Shown: positions 49,776 through 58,757 of the stretch, piece after piece
Numbering within the stretch: position 1 is the stretch's first letter
How the letters are laid out: every line of letters begins with the position of its first letter
Assembly: GCF_038002605.1 (NCBI RefSeq)
Contig: NZ_JBBOCT010000001.1
Location: 4,092,001 to 4,156,000 of the forward strand
Direction of reading: 5' to 3'
Length of the DNA stretch: 64,000 bases
DNA from: Bacillus sp. FSL K6-3431
Lineage (GTDB): Bacteria; Bacillota; Bacilli; Bacillales; Bacillaceae_C
Made by a program: the position numbers and the translations under genes
The notes under the pieces: model-generated
What the model saw: only the letters and a program-made list of their open reading frames with translations
Databases searched by the model: none
Told to the model about the DNA's origin: nothing

Positions 49776-52094
49776 TTACTTATTTCTAGTAAAATAATAA
49801 GCGTTCTTATCGACACCGGAATTACTTGGAATCGCATACGTACTCGGTCTACGTTTAACAGAAGTAATGTTTCTTTGTTTTTCGTTAATAGATGTCACTC
49901 GGTTAACGGCTTCACTTTGAGTGATAACCTCTATGTCTGTTGGTACAACTGACTGTCCAGTGTGAACGCTGTGAGAACCATTTACAGATTGATTACTACC
50001 GGATTGATTTGATGTGTTAATTTGATTAGACCCGGGGTTAACGCCTGATTGAACGTTCCGAATTGTTGTGTTTCCTTGTGTTTGATCTACAATGTTTGTA
50101 ATGTCTGTATCTGTTTGTGCGTTCGAGTGTTGAACACTTTGCGCTCTTAGGACACTATTTGAACCACTTGTAGTAGGTGCATTAACCCCACTTGTTGAAG
50201 CGTTTGCGTGACCTGCTGTGCTTGGTGAAGATGCGCCACCAGAATTAACAATGCTAACCGATGAATTGCCTTGCACTTGATCAGAAATGCTTGTAATATC
50301 TGTCTCCGTTTGAATACTCGATTGTTGAACGCCTTGCGTCCTCTGTACACTATTTGAACCATTTGTCGTTGGAGCATTAACCCCACTTGCTATAGCGTTT
50401 AAGTGACTTGCTGTGCTTGGTGAAGGTGCGCCACCAGCATTAACATTGCTAACCGATGAATTGCCTTGCACTTGGTCAGGAACGCTTGTAATATCTGTCT
50501 CCTTTTGTGCGCTTGGATGTTGAACGCCTTGCGTCCTTTGACCATTGTTCAAACCACTCATGGTTGGTATATTACCAGTGCCACCTTGACTTTTTTGTGA
50601 AAGGCTTGCATGTTCAGCATCATTCGGTGAAGGAACTTTTGTTTGTGAAGGTGTTTCTCCTTGCTTGCTGTCCAATTGTGAGGATACACTTGCCGTTCTT
50701 CCTGTTCCTATTTCATTAGTTGTTCCAGTTTCTTTCGATTCACCAGATTGCTCATTACTCGAATTACCTTTACTTTTACTATTTTGAATACCTGCAATGC
50801 CACCAGAACCGTCTTTAGTTGTCTTATCATCCTTTTCACCATCATCCTTGCTGCCATTAGGTGATGGAGCTTTTTCACTGCCTAGTCTTGATGGTTTTTG
50901 TTGTTGGAATTTTGATTCAGCAGAACCATCTTTCATTAAACTACTTAGTCCTTTACCAAGCCCCGAAGCCATTTTTCCACCTGCGTATGCACCTGCAAGG
51001 ACTCCCCAACCATTTTTAAGCCCTGCATCAATCCCGAAAAGTCGTTCTACGATATTCGGTCCATCCACAACAGCTAGAGAAAATGCAATTAGAGCTATCA
51101 GGTAAGGGAGGGGGGAGAGTGTACTCTCTAAATATGCTGTTCCAATCATGTATACTTTCATTGATAGAAAAATTAGGATGGTTGCAAAGAAGGTATTCAA
51201 GATGGCTGAAATGATTTTCTTTGTTTTCTGCCCGTCATGAATATCAGCAGGTGCTACGATCAATGCTAAAATATAGTTGAATGTTAGTTCGAAAAACAAC
51301 TTGGCAAGCTTTAACGCAATTGAGAAGAGCGTGAAGGCAATAATTCCTAGAGTGACGAAAATCGTAAACCAATTAATCGAATATCGGAAATAGTACTCGT
51401 TGTTCCACTCTAACCCCGACTGATCAAACTTTTCCGCGCGGTATTCACCAACATTGTTAAGAGATAGCATGTACTTTGAAATGTCTTGTCCTTCACTAGA
51501 AATGCCTTCTGTATCTTTTCCGTACTTTTCACGGACATTGATATTCGCAATTCTGCTCGGTGGTGTACTGTTTGGAACGTTTATGTCAGTTGTAGACCAG
51601 TTACTTTTATCAATTTCAGTAAGGTCATTTACGTTTCGTTGAATAATTGAACCACTTAAAGTTGATTCATCGTGTGGAAAGAGTGATTCGACCTTTATAG
51701 CGTCAATTGCAACGTCTGTAAATTCACTTGCCTTGTCCATTCCAGTGTTTAGCGAAAGAATGATGATGCAGGCTATGAAAAGATTTATTGCGATTCCTTC
51801 ACGGTTAAACTTCTTTTGAAATATTAGCAAATAGCCTGTATAGAGAAGGGAAAAGGCTAAAAAGATATACAAAATCGGTTTGATTGTATCGACAAAAGCT
51901 ACAATTTCTGGGTGATTGTAAAAGGATTTAATCCATAATATGTCATCAGTCAATTTTTCGAGAGCGTCAACAATCCATGCCAAAACTTGAACAAACGCCC
52001 ATGCAATCCATCTAAAAATATCCGTGAAGATGCTCGAAATACTAAGGTAGTCTTGAAATTCTTCAAGTTTACGAGCGATTTCTTCATTACTCAT
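49776..52094 (-). CDS. VirB6/ConG-like conjugation membrane protein
   Basis: About 772 residues. The N-terminal ~390 residues have several membrane helices (near 65-90, 90-115, 240-265, 270-300, 305-330, 335-355), like the VirB6/TrbL-type channel proteins of Gram-positive ICEs (ConG in ICEBs1). The C-terminal half is Ser/Gly/Thr/Gln-rich and contains about three repeats of roughly 65 residues (RTQGVQ...TDITS...DQVQGNSSVS). Residues 360-380 carry GLKNGWGVLAGAYAGGKMA. I start at ATG 52094 (MSNEEIARKL). No other transfer-channel gene is present in the island. Confidence 0.78.
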   Translation of the reverse strand: MSNEEIARKLEEFQDYLSISSIFTDIFRWIAWAFVQVLAWIVDALEKLTDDILWIKSFYNHPEIVAFVDTIKPILYIFLAFSLLYTGYLLIFQKKFNREGIAINLFIACIIILSLNTGMDKASEFTDVAIDAIKVESLFPHDESTLSGSIIQRNVNDLTEIDKSNWSTTDINVPNSTPPSRIANINVREKYGKDTEGISSEGQDISKYMLSLNNVGEYRAEKFDQSGLEWNNEYYFRYSINWFTIFVTLGIIAFTLFSIALKLAKLFFELTFNYILALIVAPADIHDGQKTKKIISAILNTFFATILIFLSMKVYMIGTAYLESTLSPLPYLIALIAFSLAVVDGPNIVERLFGIDAGLKNGWGVLAGAYAGGKMASGLGKGLSSLMKDGSAESKFQQQKPSRLGSEKAPSPNGSKDDGEKDDKTTKDGSGGIAGIQNSKSKGNSSNEQSGESKETGTTNEIGTGRTASVSSQLDSKQGETPSQTKVPSPNDAEHASLSQKSQGGTGNIPTMSGLNNGQRTQGVQHPSAQKETDITSVPDQVQGNSSVSNVNAGGAPSPSTASHLNAIASGVNAPTTNGSNSVQRTQGVQQSSIQTETDITSISDQVQGNSSVSIVNSGGASSPSTAGHANASTSGVNAPTTSGSNSVLRAQSVQHSNAQTDTDITNIVDQTQGNTTIRNVQSGVNPGSNQINTSNQSGSNQSVNGSHSVHTGQSVVPTDIEVITQSEAVNRVTSINEKQRNITSVKRRPSTYAIPSNSGVDKNAYYFTRNK

Positions 52095-52527
52095 TTGAAT
52101 CACCTGTAGAGTTCGACATCTTCTTCATAAAGTAAGCCAATTCTTCCTGTTGTCGAATGCCTTCATATACTTCTAGATTAAATTCGTCATACACAGTTCC
52201 ATCTTTTATATAGTAGATGGCATTTACATGGGGCATTACTGTTCGAAATGGGTTTTTACTTAATCCATCTGTATTTTCATTTTCACCATCATTACGAAAT
52301 ACGTTGAATAGCAAGGCGTTTTCCTTTTTTTCTAGTAATGCTTTTTGAACTTCATCAAGGAAAGTCGCATCTGTTTCATTTGTGATGATGACGAAGCCTG
52401 TTTGTTGGTCATCAATTAATTGTTGTATATCTTCGGTTGGTACAATTATTGCTCCGTAGCCATGGCTACAACCTGATACAATCAGTGCTATACTAAAAGC
52501 AATAAAAGCCCATTTAATCAACTTCAT
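52087..52527 (-). CDS. Lipoprotein with thioredoxin-like pattern
   Basis: A 146-residue lipoprotein: signal peptide and lipobox IVSGC with the lipidated cysteine at residue 20. The mature part (QTGFVIITNETDATFLDEVQKAL; YYIKDGTVYDEFN) resembles a thioredoxin fold lacking the CxxC pair. It overlaps the VirB6-like gene by eight bases, so the two probably act together at the cell surface. ATG 52527 follows GAGGAG. It does not look like the ICEBs1 exclusion lipoprotein YddJ, though a comparable role is possible. Confidence 0.65.
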   Translation of the reverse strand: MKLIKWAFIAFSIALIVSGCSHGYGAIIVPTEDIQQLIDDQQTGFVIITNETDATFLDEVQKALLEKKENALLFNVFRNDGENENTDGLSKNPFRTVMPHVNAIYYIKDGTVYDEFNLEVYEGIRQQEELAYFMKKMSNSTGDSNE

Positions 52528-52549
52528 TCTGCTCACTCCTCACACGATA

Positions 52550-52694
52550 TGCTAACTTTTGTGCTAACTTCTTTTTGCTTTTGATAGCATTTCATGTGAT
52601 TGTAAAACGAACGAAGCGTTGTTAAATCAACATCTGCCAAGCCCATTCGAGCGTAAAAAACGCTATCATTGATGGGCGGCATGATGTAATAAAC
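52550..52694 (+). other. attR with inner arm-type repeats
   Basis: The right 23-bp direct repeat is at 52672-52694. Inside it, TGCTAACTTT at 52550-52559 and TGCTAACTT at 52562-52570 match the doublet near attL, in the same orientation. No gene lies between 52528 and 53058. Confidence 0.88.
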
Positions 52695-52764
52695 ATCATA
52701 AGAAACAACGCTTAAGAGTAATTAAGTTTACTGTTGGAGTTTATGTTTACTGGAATGTTATGCA

Positions 52765-52808
52765 AGAGGCTTCATTAAGTGATCAAAACTTAATGAAGCC
52801 TCTTTTTT
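52765..52808 (+). terminator. Stranded groESL terminator
   Basis: AGAGGCTTCATTAAGT at 52765-52780 pairs perfectly with ACTTAATGAAGCCTCT at 52788-52803, followed by TTTTT. It lies about 70 bp after attR, the position a groEL terminator would have before the island inserted. The following 52809-53058 is AT-rich and probably holds the promoter of the next gene. Confidence 0.85.
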
Positions 52809-53058
52809 CTGTTTTGTCTCAAAAGGATATTGGTTAGTATATAATGTGGCATACAAATATGGACTATTTTGTACAAAGAAGAAGTACTAAGTGAAGAAAT
52901 AAGTTATGAAGGGTATGGGAATAACATAAAAGTCCATTATATACATATATCACAATTATCTTTGTTAAATTCCAATCTGTAAGGACCATAGTATAAGTAA
53001 TGAGTCATGGAATTTATTTCCGTTCTGACATCACGACATAATAGCAAAGGAAGATTTT

Positions 53059-55266
53059 ATGAAAAATACCTGGAATATATTTACTTCCGATGTCAAAAAC
53101 ATAAGTAGGAATTGGGTTGCTGCTGTTCTGATTGGTGGGTTAATTTTTCTACCTTCACTTTATGCATGGCTCAATATCATCGCTTCGTGGGATCCTTATT
53201 CGCAGACTGATCAAATGCCGGTCGCTGTCGTAAATGAAGATGTTGGAGCCACGGTGAGAGATAATCAAATCGATGCCGGAGAAGAGCTTGTAAAGACGTT
53301 AAAGACGAATAAGGACATGGGTTGGGAGTTTACAAATCGGAAAAAGGCGATGGAAAAACTTGAATACGGTGATTATTTTTCCGTGATTATTATTCCTAAA
53401 GACTTTTCTGAGAAGCTAGCCTCCGTTATTTCGGACAAACCTGAGAAGGCAACAATGGAATACTATGTGAATGAAAAAATCAATTCGATCGCACCGAAAA
53501 TCACAGGAAAAGGTGCAAGTGTCATCGTGGAAAAAATGAGTGGACAGTTTATTTCCACGGTCAATGGTGTCATTTTTGACTTGTTTAATGATCTCGGTAT
53601 TGAAATTGAAAACGACTTACCAGATATTAAAAGGTTTGAACAGTATATTTTTGATGTAGAAGCAAACCTGCCAGAAATTAATCAGAAGCTAAAGGAATCA
53701 TTAACAGACGCAACATCCGCACAAAATATTTTACGAAAAGCCCAGAACCTTATGCCAGAGGCTCAGCGCTTAACAAATGAGGGTCTTGGAACGATCAATA
53801 GTACAACAGAGTTTCTCACAAAAGCGGAGAATAGGCTGAATGAAATGGCACCGAAAATTAATGAAGATTTGCAGAAGGTACAAAGCATATCTAAGGAATC
53901 AAATGAATTTTTAAAAGAAATTCAGTCTGTTGACCTTGATTTTACCGAACTAGAAAATGTAAAAAAACAAATGAACGACAAAATGAGTAGTGCAATTAAT
54001 ACAGTTGAGACAATTGAAGCGGATCTTAAACATTTAAGGGATATAAATAGTGTGGAGCCTTCGACACCGACGGAAGAAGGGGAGAATGAAGTACCCTCTG
54101 CTCCGATTGGAGGAGCAGAGCTTGATAGTGCCATTGAGAAAACAGCAGCCTTAAAAGCAACCCTTGTGGAAGTTCAAAGCAATGTGGAAAATGTCAATGG
54201 ATTAGTAGAAGGGAAACAACAGCAATTGAAGCAAGCGATTGACGACTTGCAACAAATTGCAGCCGGCACTTCTGTCAAATTGGATACGTTCATCAAAGAT
54301 TATAAAGAAACGATTGAACCTAAGGTGTTTAGTGAAGTGGCAAATGCAAAGAAAACATTGCTAGACGCGAAAGAAGTATTAGTTGGGATACAATCCACTA
54401 TTCCTGAAGTAGAACGAATCATAAATAATACAGATGGGCATGTAAGTGATGGAACAGAGATGATCGAGAAAATCCTTGGAGAGTTCCCTTATGTGAACGA
54501 TAAAGTGCGACAACTTGCTGATAGAATCAGGAAAGTCCAAGGAGAAATGGACATCGGCGATATAATAGAGCTACTGCAAAACGATCCACAAGCAGAGCGT
54601 TCCTTTTTCGAAGAACCGATTGTTTTGAATGAAAACAAACTGTTCCCGATTGAAAACTATGGAACCGGGATGACTCCATTCTATACGGTGCTTGCGATTT
54701 GGGTTGGTTGTCTACTGTTGATTTCCTTGCTTGCTGTCGATGTTAAGCATGAAGGCAACTACTTCGCAAGGGAAGTCTATTTTGGACGCTTATTTACATT
54801 TGTAACAATTGGCATTCTACAAACACTAATTGTTACAATCGGCGATATGGTTCTTCTCGGTGTGAAAGTCCAAGAGCCATTCTGGTTTATCTTTTTTGGA
54901 CTATTCATCAGTCTCATTTTTATGTCTATCGTCTATACATTGGTTTCTGTATTCGGAGATGTTGGAAAGGCACTTGCTATTATCATGCTTGTCTTGCAGA
55001 TAGCTGGATCTGGCGGTACTTACCCGGTTGCATTACTACCGGAATTCTTCCAATGGATCAATCCTGTACTTCCATTTACGTATGCAATCGATTTAATGCG
55101 TGAAGCGGTAGGTGGTATTGTATGGCGAAGAGTAGCTACTGATATTCTATACCTAGCCTGTGTGGGCATAGCGTTCCAACTATTTGGCGCCTTTTTAAAA
55201 GAGAAGGTTAATAAACAAACAAATAAACTCTTGAAAAAATCTAAAGAATCAGGTCTATTTCATTAA
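53059..55266 (+). CDS. YhgE/Pip-family membrane protein
   Basis: This 735-residue protein has an N-terminal helix (about 17-40) then LPSLYAWLNIIASWDPY and PVAVVNEDVG, the YhgE/Pip signature. A long helical extracellular region (about 150-520) follows, then a C-terminal block of about five membrane helices of the ABC-2 type. Relatives include phage-receptor proteins (Pip, YueB) and the EsaA component of type VII secretion. I see no WXG100 or EssC genes nearby, so the exact role is open. Confidence 0.85.
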   Translation: MKNTWNIFTSDVKNISRNWVAAVLIGGLIFLPSLYAWLNIIASWDPYSQTDQMPVAVVNEDVGATVRDNQIDAGEELVKTLKTNKDMGWEFTNRKKAMEKLEYGDYFSVIIIPKDFSEKLASVISDKPEKATMEYYVNEKINSIAPKITGKGASVIVEKMSGQFISTVNGVIFDLFNDLGIEIENDLPDIKRFEQYIFDVEANLPEINQKLKESLTDATSAQNILRKAQNLMPEAQRLTNEGLGTINSTTEFLTKAENRLNEMAPKINEDLQKVQSISKESNEFLKEIQSVDLDFTELENVKKQMNDKMSSAINTVETIEADLKHLRDINSVEPSTPTEEGENEVPSAPIGGAELDSAIEKTAALKATLVEVQSNVENVNGLVEGKQQQLKQAIDDLQQIAAGTSVKLDTFIKDYKETIEPKVFSEVANAKKTLLDAKEVLVGIQSTIPEVERIINNTDGHVSDGTEMIEKILGEFPYVNDKVRQLADRIRKVQGEMDIGDIIELLQNDPQAERSFFEEPIVLNENKLFPIENYGTGMTPFYTVLAIWVGCLLLISLLAVDVKHEGNYFAREVYFGRLFTFVTIGILQTLIVTIGDMVLLGVKVQEPFWFIFFGLFISLIFMSIVYTLVSVFGDVGKALAIIMLVLQIAGSGGTYPVALLPEFFQWINPVLPFTYAIDLMREAVGGIVWRRVATDILYLACVGIAFQLFGAFLKEKVNKQTNKLLKKSKESGLFH

Positions 55267-55305
55267 GACAGGGAAACATCAAGCTATAAAAATGCCTATT
55301 ATAAC

Positions 55306-55357
55306 AAAAAAGAAGGACAGATGAAGCAAAAATTATGCTTCATCTGTCCTTCTTTTT
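55306..55357. terminator. Bidirectional terminator
   Basis: A long perfect stem (AGAAGGACAGATGAAGCA and its complement) flanked by A and T runs separates the convergent yhgE-like and exporter genes. Confidence 0.9.
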
Positions 55358-55374
55358 TTAAATATCTACTATGA

Positions 55375-56580
55375 TTAGTAACTAACACTTTTTTGGTTTT
55401 TTCTAGCCAATCCATAAAAAGACAGGAGGGCCAGTGTACTAGCTGAAAAGATAATGACACCCATTGGGACGGCTGTATTTTCTCCGGCAACCCCGACAAG
55501 CGGTGCCGAAATCGAGCCCAATATAAATGGGAGCAAACCTAAAAGTGCAGCTGCACTACCAGCCATATTCCCCTGCGAGTCCATAGCTAGTGAAAACGAA
55601 GATGTGGAGATAATACCAATTGATGAAACAAAAAAGAAAATTGAAATGACAACTGCAAAGAGTGGTCCATTAAAAAGTACAACAATTAATAAAGCGATAC
55701 TTGCCAAGCTGGACATCAATAAGCCAATTTTTAAGAAGCGTTCTTCAGAAACAATATCTGCAAATCGACCGACAAGCTGTGTGCCGATCATAATTCCAAT
55801 TCCGTTCATACCGAATAAAATACTGAATACTTGTGGAGATACACCGTAAATATTTTGGTATACAAAAGGTGTACCAGAAACATAAGCAAAGATACCAGCA
55901 GTGATAAAGCCCTGTGTAAGTGCATATCCAGCAAATTGGCGATCCTTAATGAGTGACATGAAATTTCTCAACGTTTGCCCTATATTACTTGGCACTCGCT
56001 GTTCTTTTGGCAGTGTTTCTTCAAGTTTCGATGTCACTAGGATTACGAGGAGGATACCAATCGCAGCTAACACGATAAACACACCGTTCCATTTGGTAAA
56101 TCTAAGAATGCCTCCTCCTGCAATTGGTGCTAATATCGGTGCAAGATTGTTAATGAGCATGAGCAATGCAAAGAACTTCGTTAACTCTCGTCCACTATAT
56201 ACATCACGGACAACAGCACGTGAAATCACAATTCCAGCAGCTGCTGAAAAACCTTGCATAAAGCGGGCACCGATGAACACATAAATAGACGGTGCAAAGG
56301 CACAGGCAATGGAAGATATGAAATACAATGTAATAAAAATTATCAGCGGTTGACGCCGTCCCCTTACATCACTCATCGGCCCGATAACCAGTTGACCGAT
56401 ACCAAGTCCAAGTAAACAGGCGGTTAAGCTGAACTGGACAAGAGAGGCATTTGTACCATAGTCATTTGCAATGGTAGGAAATGAAGGTAAATACATATCA
56501 ATCGTGAGAGGACCGAGTGCTGCAAGCGAACCAAGCAGTAAAGCCAGTCTAAATCGTTTATTATCTATTAATCTATTCAA
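55375..56580 (-). CDS. Bcr/CflA-type multidrug MFS exporter
   Basis: A 401-residue, 12-helix MFS transporter: LAALGPLTIDMYLPSFPTIA at the N-terminus and GPMSDVRGRRQPL (motif A) between helices 2 and 3 are typical of the Bcr/CflA family, which pumps out drugs such as bicyclomycin, chloramphenicol or sulfonamides. The substrate here is unknown. It starts at TTG 56580 with GGAATGGAG upstream on the minus strand. A terminator hairpin in its leader suggests attenuation. Confidence 0.88.
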   Translation of the reverse strand: MNRLIDNKRFRLALLLGSLAALGPLTIDMYLPSFPTIANDYGTNASLVQFSLTACLLGLGIGQLVIGPMSDVRGRRQPLIIFITLYFISSIACAFAPSIYVFIGARFMQGFSAAAGIVISRAVVRDVYSGRELTKFFALLMLINNLAPILAPIAGGGILRFTKWNGVFIVLAAIGILLVILVTSKLEETLPKEQRVPSNIGQTLRNFMSLIKDRQFAGYALTQGFITAGIFAYVSGTPFVYQNIYGVSPQVFSILFGMNGIGIMIGTQLVGRFADIVSEERFLKIGLLMSSLASIALLIVVLFNGPLFAVVISIFFFVSSIGIISTSSFSLAMDSQGNMAGSAAALLGLLPFILGSISAPLVGVAGENTAVPMGVIIFSASTLALLSFYGLARKNQKSVSY

Positions 56581-56614
56581 ATATAAGACTCCATTCCTTT
56601 AAAAACATAATAAT

Positions 56615-56680
56615 AACAAAATAAAAACGAGAGAGGAACCGATGAAGGTTCTTCTCTCAAGAGATCAGATAGATCTTGAG
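56615..56680 (-). promoter_or_regulatory. Attenuator-like leader of the MFS exporter gene
   Basis: On the minus strand, GAGAGAAGAACC (56658-56647) pairs with GGTTCCTCTCTC (56640-56629) and is followed by GTTTTTAT: an intrinsic terminator about 40 nt before the exporter's TTG. A preceding stem, CTCAAGA (56680-56674) with TCTTGAG (56662-56656), overlaps the terminator arm by three bases. Read-through control by ribosome stalling or a ligand would explain it. A likely -10 (TATAAT) lies further upstream at about 56757-56762 on the minus strand. Confidence 0.6.
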
Positions 56681-56683
56681 TGA

Positions 56684-57131
56684 TGTCTTTTTTACTTAAC
56701 TCATAAAAAGATTTTATATAAATAGTTTATAATAGAAGAATTAATGCCTGAATGTTTATTATACGACAAGAAAACCTGTTTGACATGCAATAAGTCTTAA
56801 CATGCAGTTTATCTATTTGAACCATGACCATTTGGCGGAAAAGTACGTTTTTTATTCATAATAGTAATTCTTTGTTAAAGACACATATATCGGTTGACAA
56901 ACATGAGTTCAAAAGGGTTGAAGTTAGTAAAAATAGAACCGGCATTGTTGATTAGAATATTTTAATACGAGAGTAGATATTTATTGTTACAGTCCGTTAG
57001 TACTATAAAATGTGGTACATAAAACAAAGACCTAATAGAAAGTGATTTTGATTTGAAGGATAGCAGTTACATATTCGTTAAAAAAGAAGTAATTCACGAT
57101 GTAAATAAAATAACATATGTAATCAGAAGTT
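56684..57131. other. Intergenic stretch without a supported gene
   Basis: AT-rich DNA between the exporter leader and an orphan terminator. No ORF with a ribosome-binding site is visible on either strand. An isolated TTGACA at about 56893 lacks a well-spaced -10. Confidence 0.5.
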
Positions 57132-57168
57132 ATGCCCTCCGCAAATTTAAGCGAAGGGCATTTTTTTG
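57132..57168 (+). terminator. Orphan intrinsic terminator
   Basis: ATGCCCTCCGC pairs with GCGAAGGGCAT (one mismatch) followed by TTTTTTT. No gene precedes it on the plus strand, so it may end a small RNA, or it may be left over from a lost gene. Confidence 0.75.
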
Positions 57169-57332
57169 TCCAATATATAACGAATTACTTCTATAGAAAA
57201 AAATAATGCATGTGATGGAAAGACTTTAAGATTTAATCCTTAAAGTATATTAAATAAATTTCGATTTTCATCAAACTTTCATATTGCTTATGTAGTATGG
57301 TGGTTGAATAGTTTTGAACTGGGGGGATATCT

Positions 57333-57980
57333 ATCGTATTAGCAAGTGCACAAATATCCATTGCAATTATTATCATAAGTTTGATTGTGGGATGTCTTTC
57401 TTTTTATTTAATTAATAATTTGCCAAAAACACAAAGGAAAAAATATATTGGTGAATTGGCATCACAACTTATTAATTTTGTTCTTTTTATTTGGATTGGA
57501 AAAATTCTATTAAAATTTCCCGTATTCCTGAAGGATCCATTGGCTATATTAGCCTATCCAAGTGATTCAGCAGCATTTTATTTAGCCGTGTTCTTTAGCG
57601 TATGCACAATAGCTGTTAAAACTAAACGACAACAAATTGATGTTCTTGCATTTTTAGATTCATTTATTTATGTATTTTTAATAGCGTCATTTACGTATGA
57701 ATTCATTCAGATTGTTTGGAATAACAATACATATTCAATCGCATATATGGTTTTCTTGACTTTGCTTATTATTGGGTTTCTATTTGCCCGTGACCGTATA
57801 GCAACGAATACGTTAATTTTTATAATGTTAATCTGTTGGGCTGTGGGTTCGTTAGGTTTGACGTTTATTATGCCGTTTATTATGGTATTCGGCTATACAA
57901 TAGCGCCATGGTTTTTGGGTTTGTTTATGATAAGTTGTTTAACATTACTCATTTTAAAACAAAGAAAGAAGGTGTCGTAA
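57333..57980 (+). CDS. Polytopic membrane protein upstream of ccdA, apparent non-AUG start
   Basis: About 215 residues and six to seven membrane helices, no family recognised. In frame before the first standard start (TTG 57381, no ribosome-binding site) the codons continue a helix (VLASAQISIAIIIISLIVG). This open stretch reaches back to a stop at 57315 without any ATG, GTG or TTG. A GGGGGG Shine-Dalgarno at 57321-57326 sits 6 nt before ATC 57333, which I take as the likely start. It ends directly at the ccdA start, so it is part of that operon. Confidence 0.65.
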   Translation: MVLASAQISIAIIIISLIVGCLSFYLINNLPKTQRKKYIGELASQLINFVLFIWIGKILLKFPVFLKDPLAILAYPSDSAAFYLAVFFSVCTIAVKTKRQQIDVLAFLDSFIYVFLIASFTYEFIQIVWNNNTYSIAYMVFLTLLIIGFLFARDRIATNTLIFIMLICWAVGSLGLTFIMPFIMVFGYTIAPWFLGLFMISCLTLLILKQRKKVS

Positions 57981-58739
57981 TTGGGTGGAATTGAGACGGA
58001 TACGATGTTGGTGGTAGGGATGTTTCTCGCAGTAGGAGCAGGGGCATTATCCTTCTTTTCACCTTGTGTGCTGCCAATATTTCCAGCATATTTATCGTAT
58101 ATTACAGGAATTAGTGTGAAAGAACTGCAAGGGAATCATGACGTTAAAATACGTAGTAAATTACTGAGTCATTCAGTGTTTTTTCTATTAGGTGTTTCAC
58201 TTATCTTTATAAGTTTGGGTGTCGGAGCTTCATTTTTAGGTCAATGGATTCAAAAGTTATTAGTAGGTGATACAGGGCTACTAATCCAACGCATAGCGGG
58301 CGTATTTATTATATTAATGGGGCTTTTTGTTGGTGGTTGGATTAACATTACAGCGTTAATGAAAGAAAGGCGTTTCCAATACTCCAAGAAACCTGTTGGC
58401 TATATAGGTACTTTTTTTGTTGGAATGGGTTTTGCCGCTGGATGGACGCCATGTATTGGTCCGATATTCGGATCCATTTTATTTCTTGCAGCAAGTAATC
58501 CAGGACAAGGAATAGTGTACACAGTGATGTATGTCATAGGATTTGCATTACCGTTTCTTGCCTTAACCTTTTTCCTTGGATCAACTAAATGGATTGTTCG
58601 CCATAGTCAAGTGATTATGAAAGCAGGGGCCATTATTATGGTTCTTATGGGTTTGATTTTATTTACTGGTCAAATGCCACGGATCACCGAGTTTCTACTG
58701 AAATTAGTACAAGATACATGGTTCGAAAAATTAGGATGA
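57981..58739 (+). CDS. ccdA: CcdA-type thiol-disulfide electron carrier
   Basis: A 252-residue six-helix membrane protein that carries reducing power from cytoplasmic thioredoxin to extracytoplasmic thiol proteins. The two redox cysteines lie in FFSPCVLPIFPAYLSY and GWTPCIGPIFG. It starts with TTG immediately after the preceding stop, with AGAAGGTG inside that gene. Its partner is the thioredoxin-like protein encoded next. Larger than a minimal CcdA, but the architecture is standard. Confidence 0.88.
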   Translation: MGGIETDTMLVVGMFLAVGAGALSFFSPCVLPIFPAYLSYITGISVKELQGNHDVKIRSKLLSHSVFFLLGVSLIFISLGVGASFLGQWIQKLLVGDTGLLIQRIAGVFIILMGLFVGGWINITALMKERRFQYSKKPVGYIGTFFVGMGFAAGWTPCIGPIFGSILFLAASNPGQGIVYTVMYVIGFALPFLALTFFLGSTKWIVRHSQVIMKAGAIIMVLMGLILFTGQMPRITEFLLKLVQDTWFEKLG

Positions 58740-58757
58740 TAACGGAGGTAATGATTA

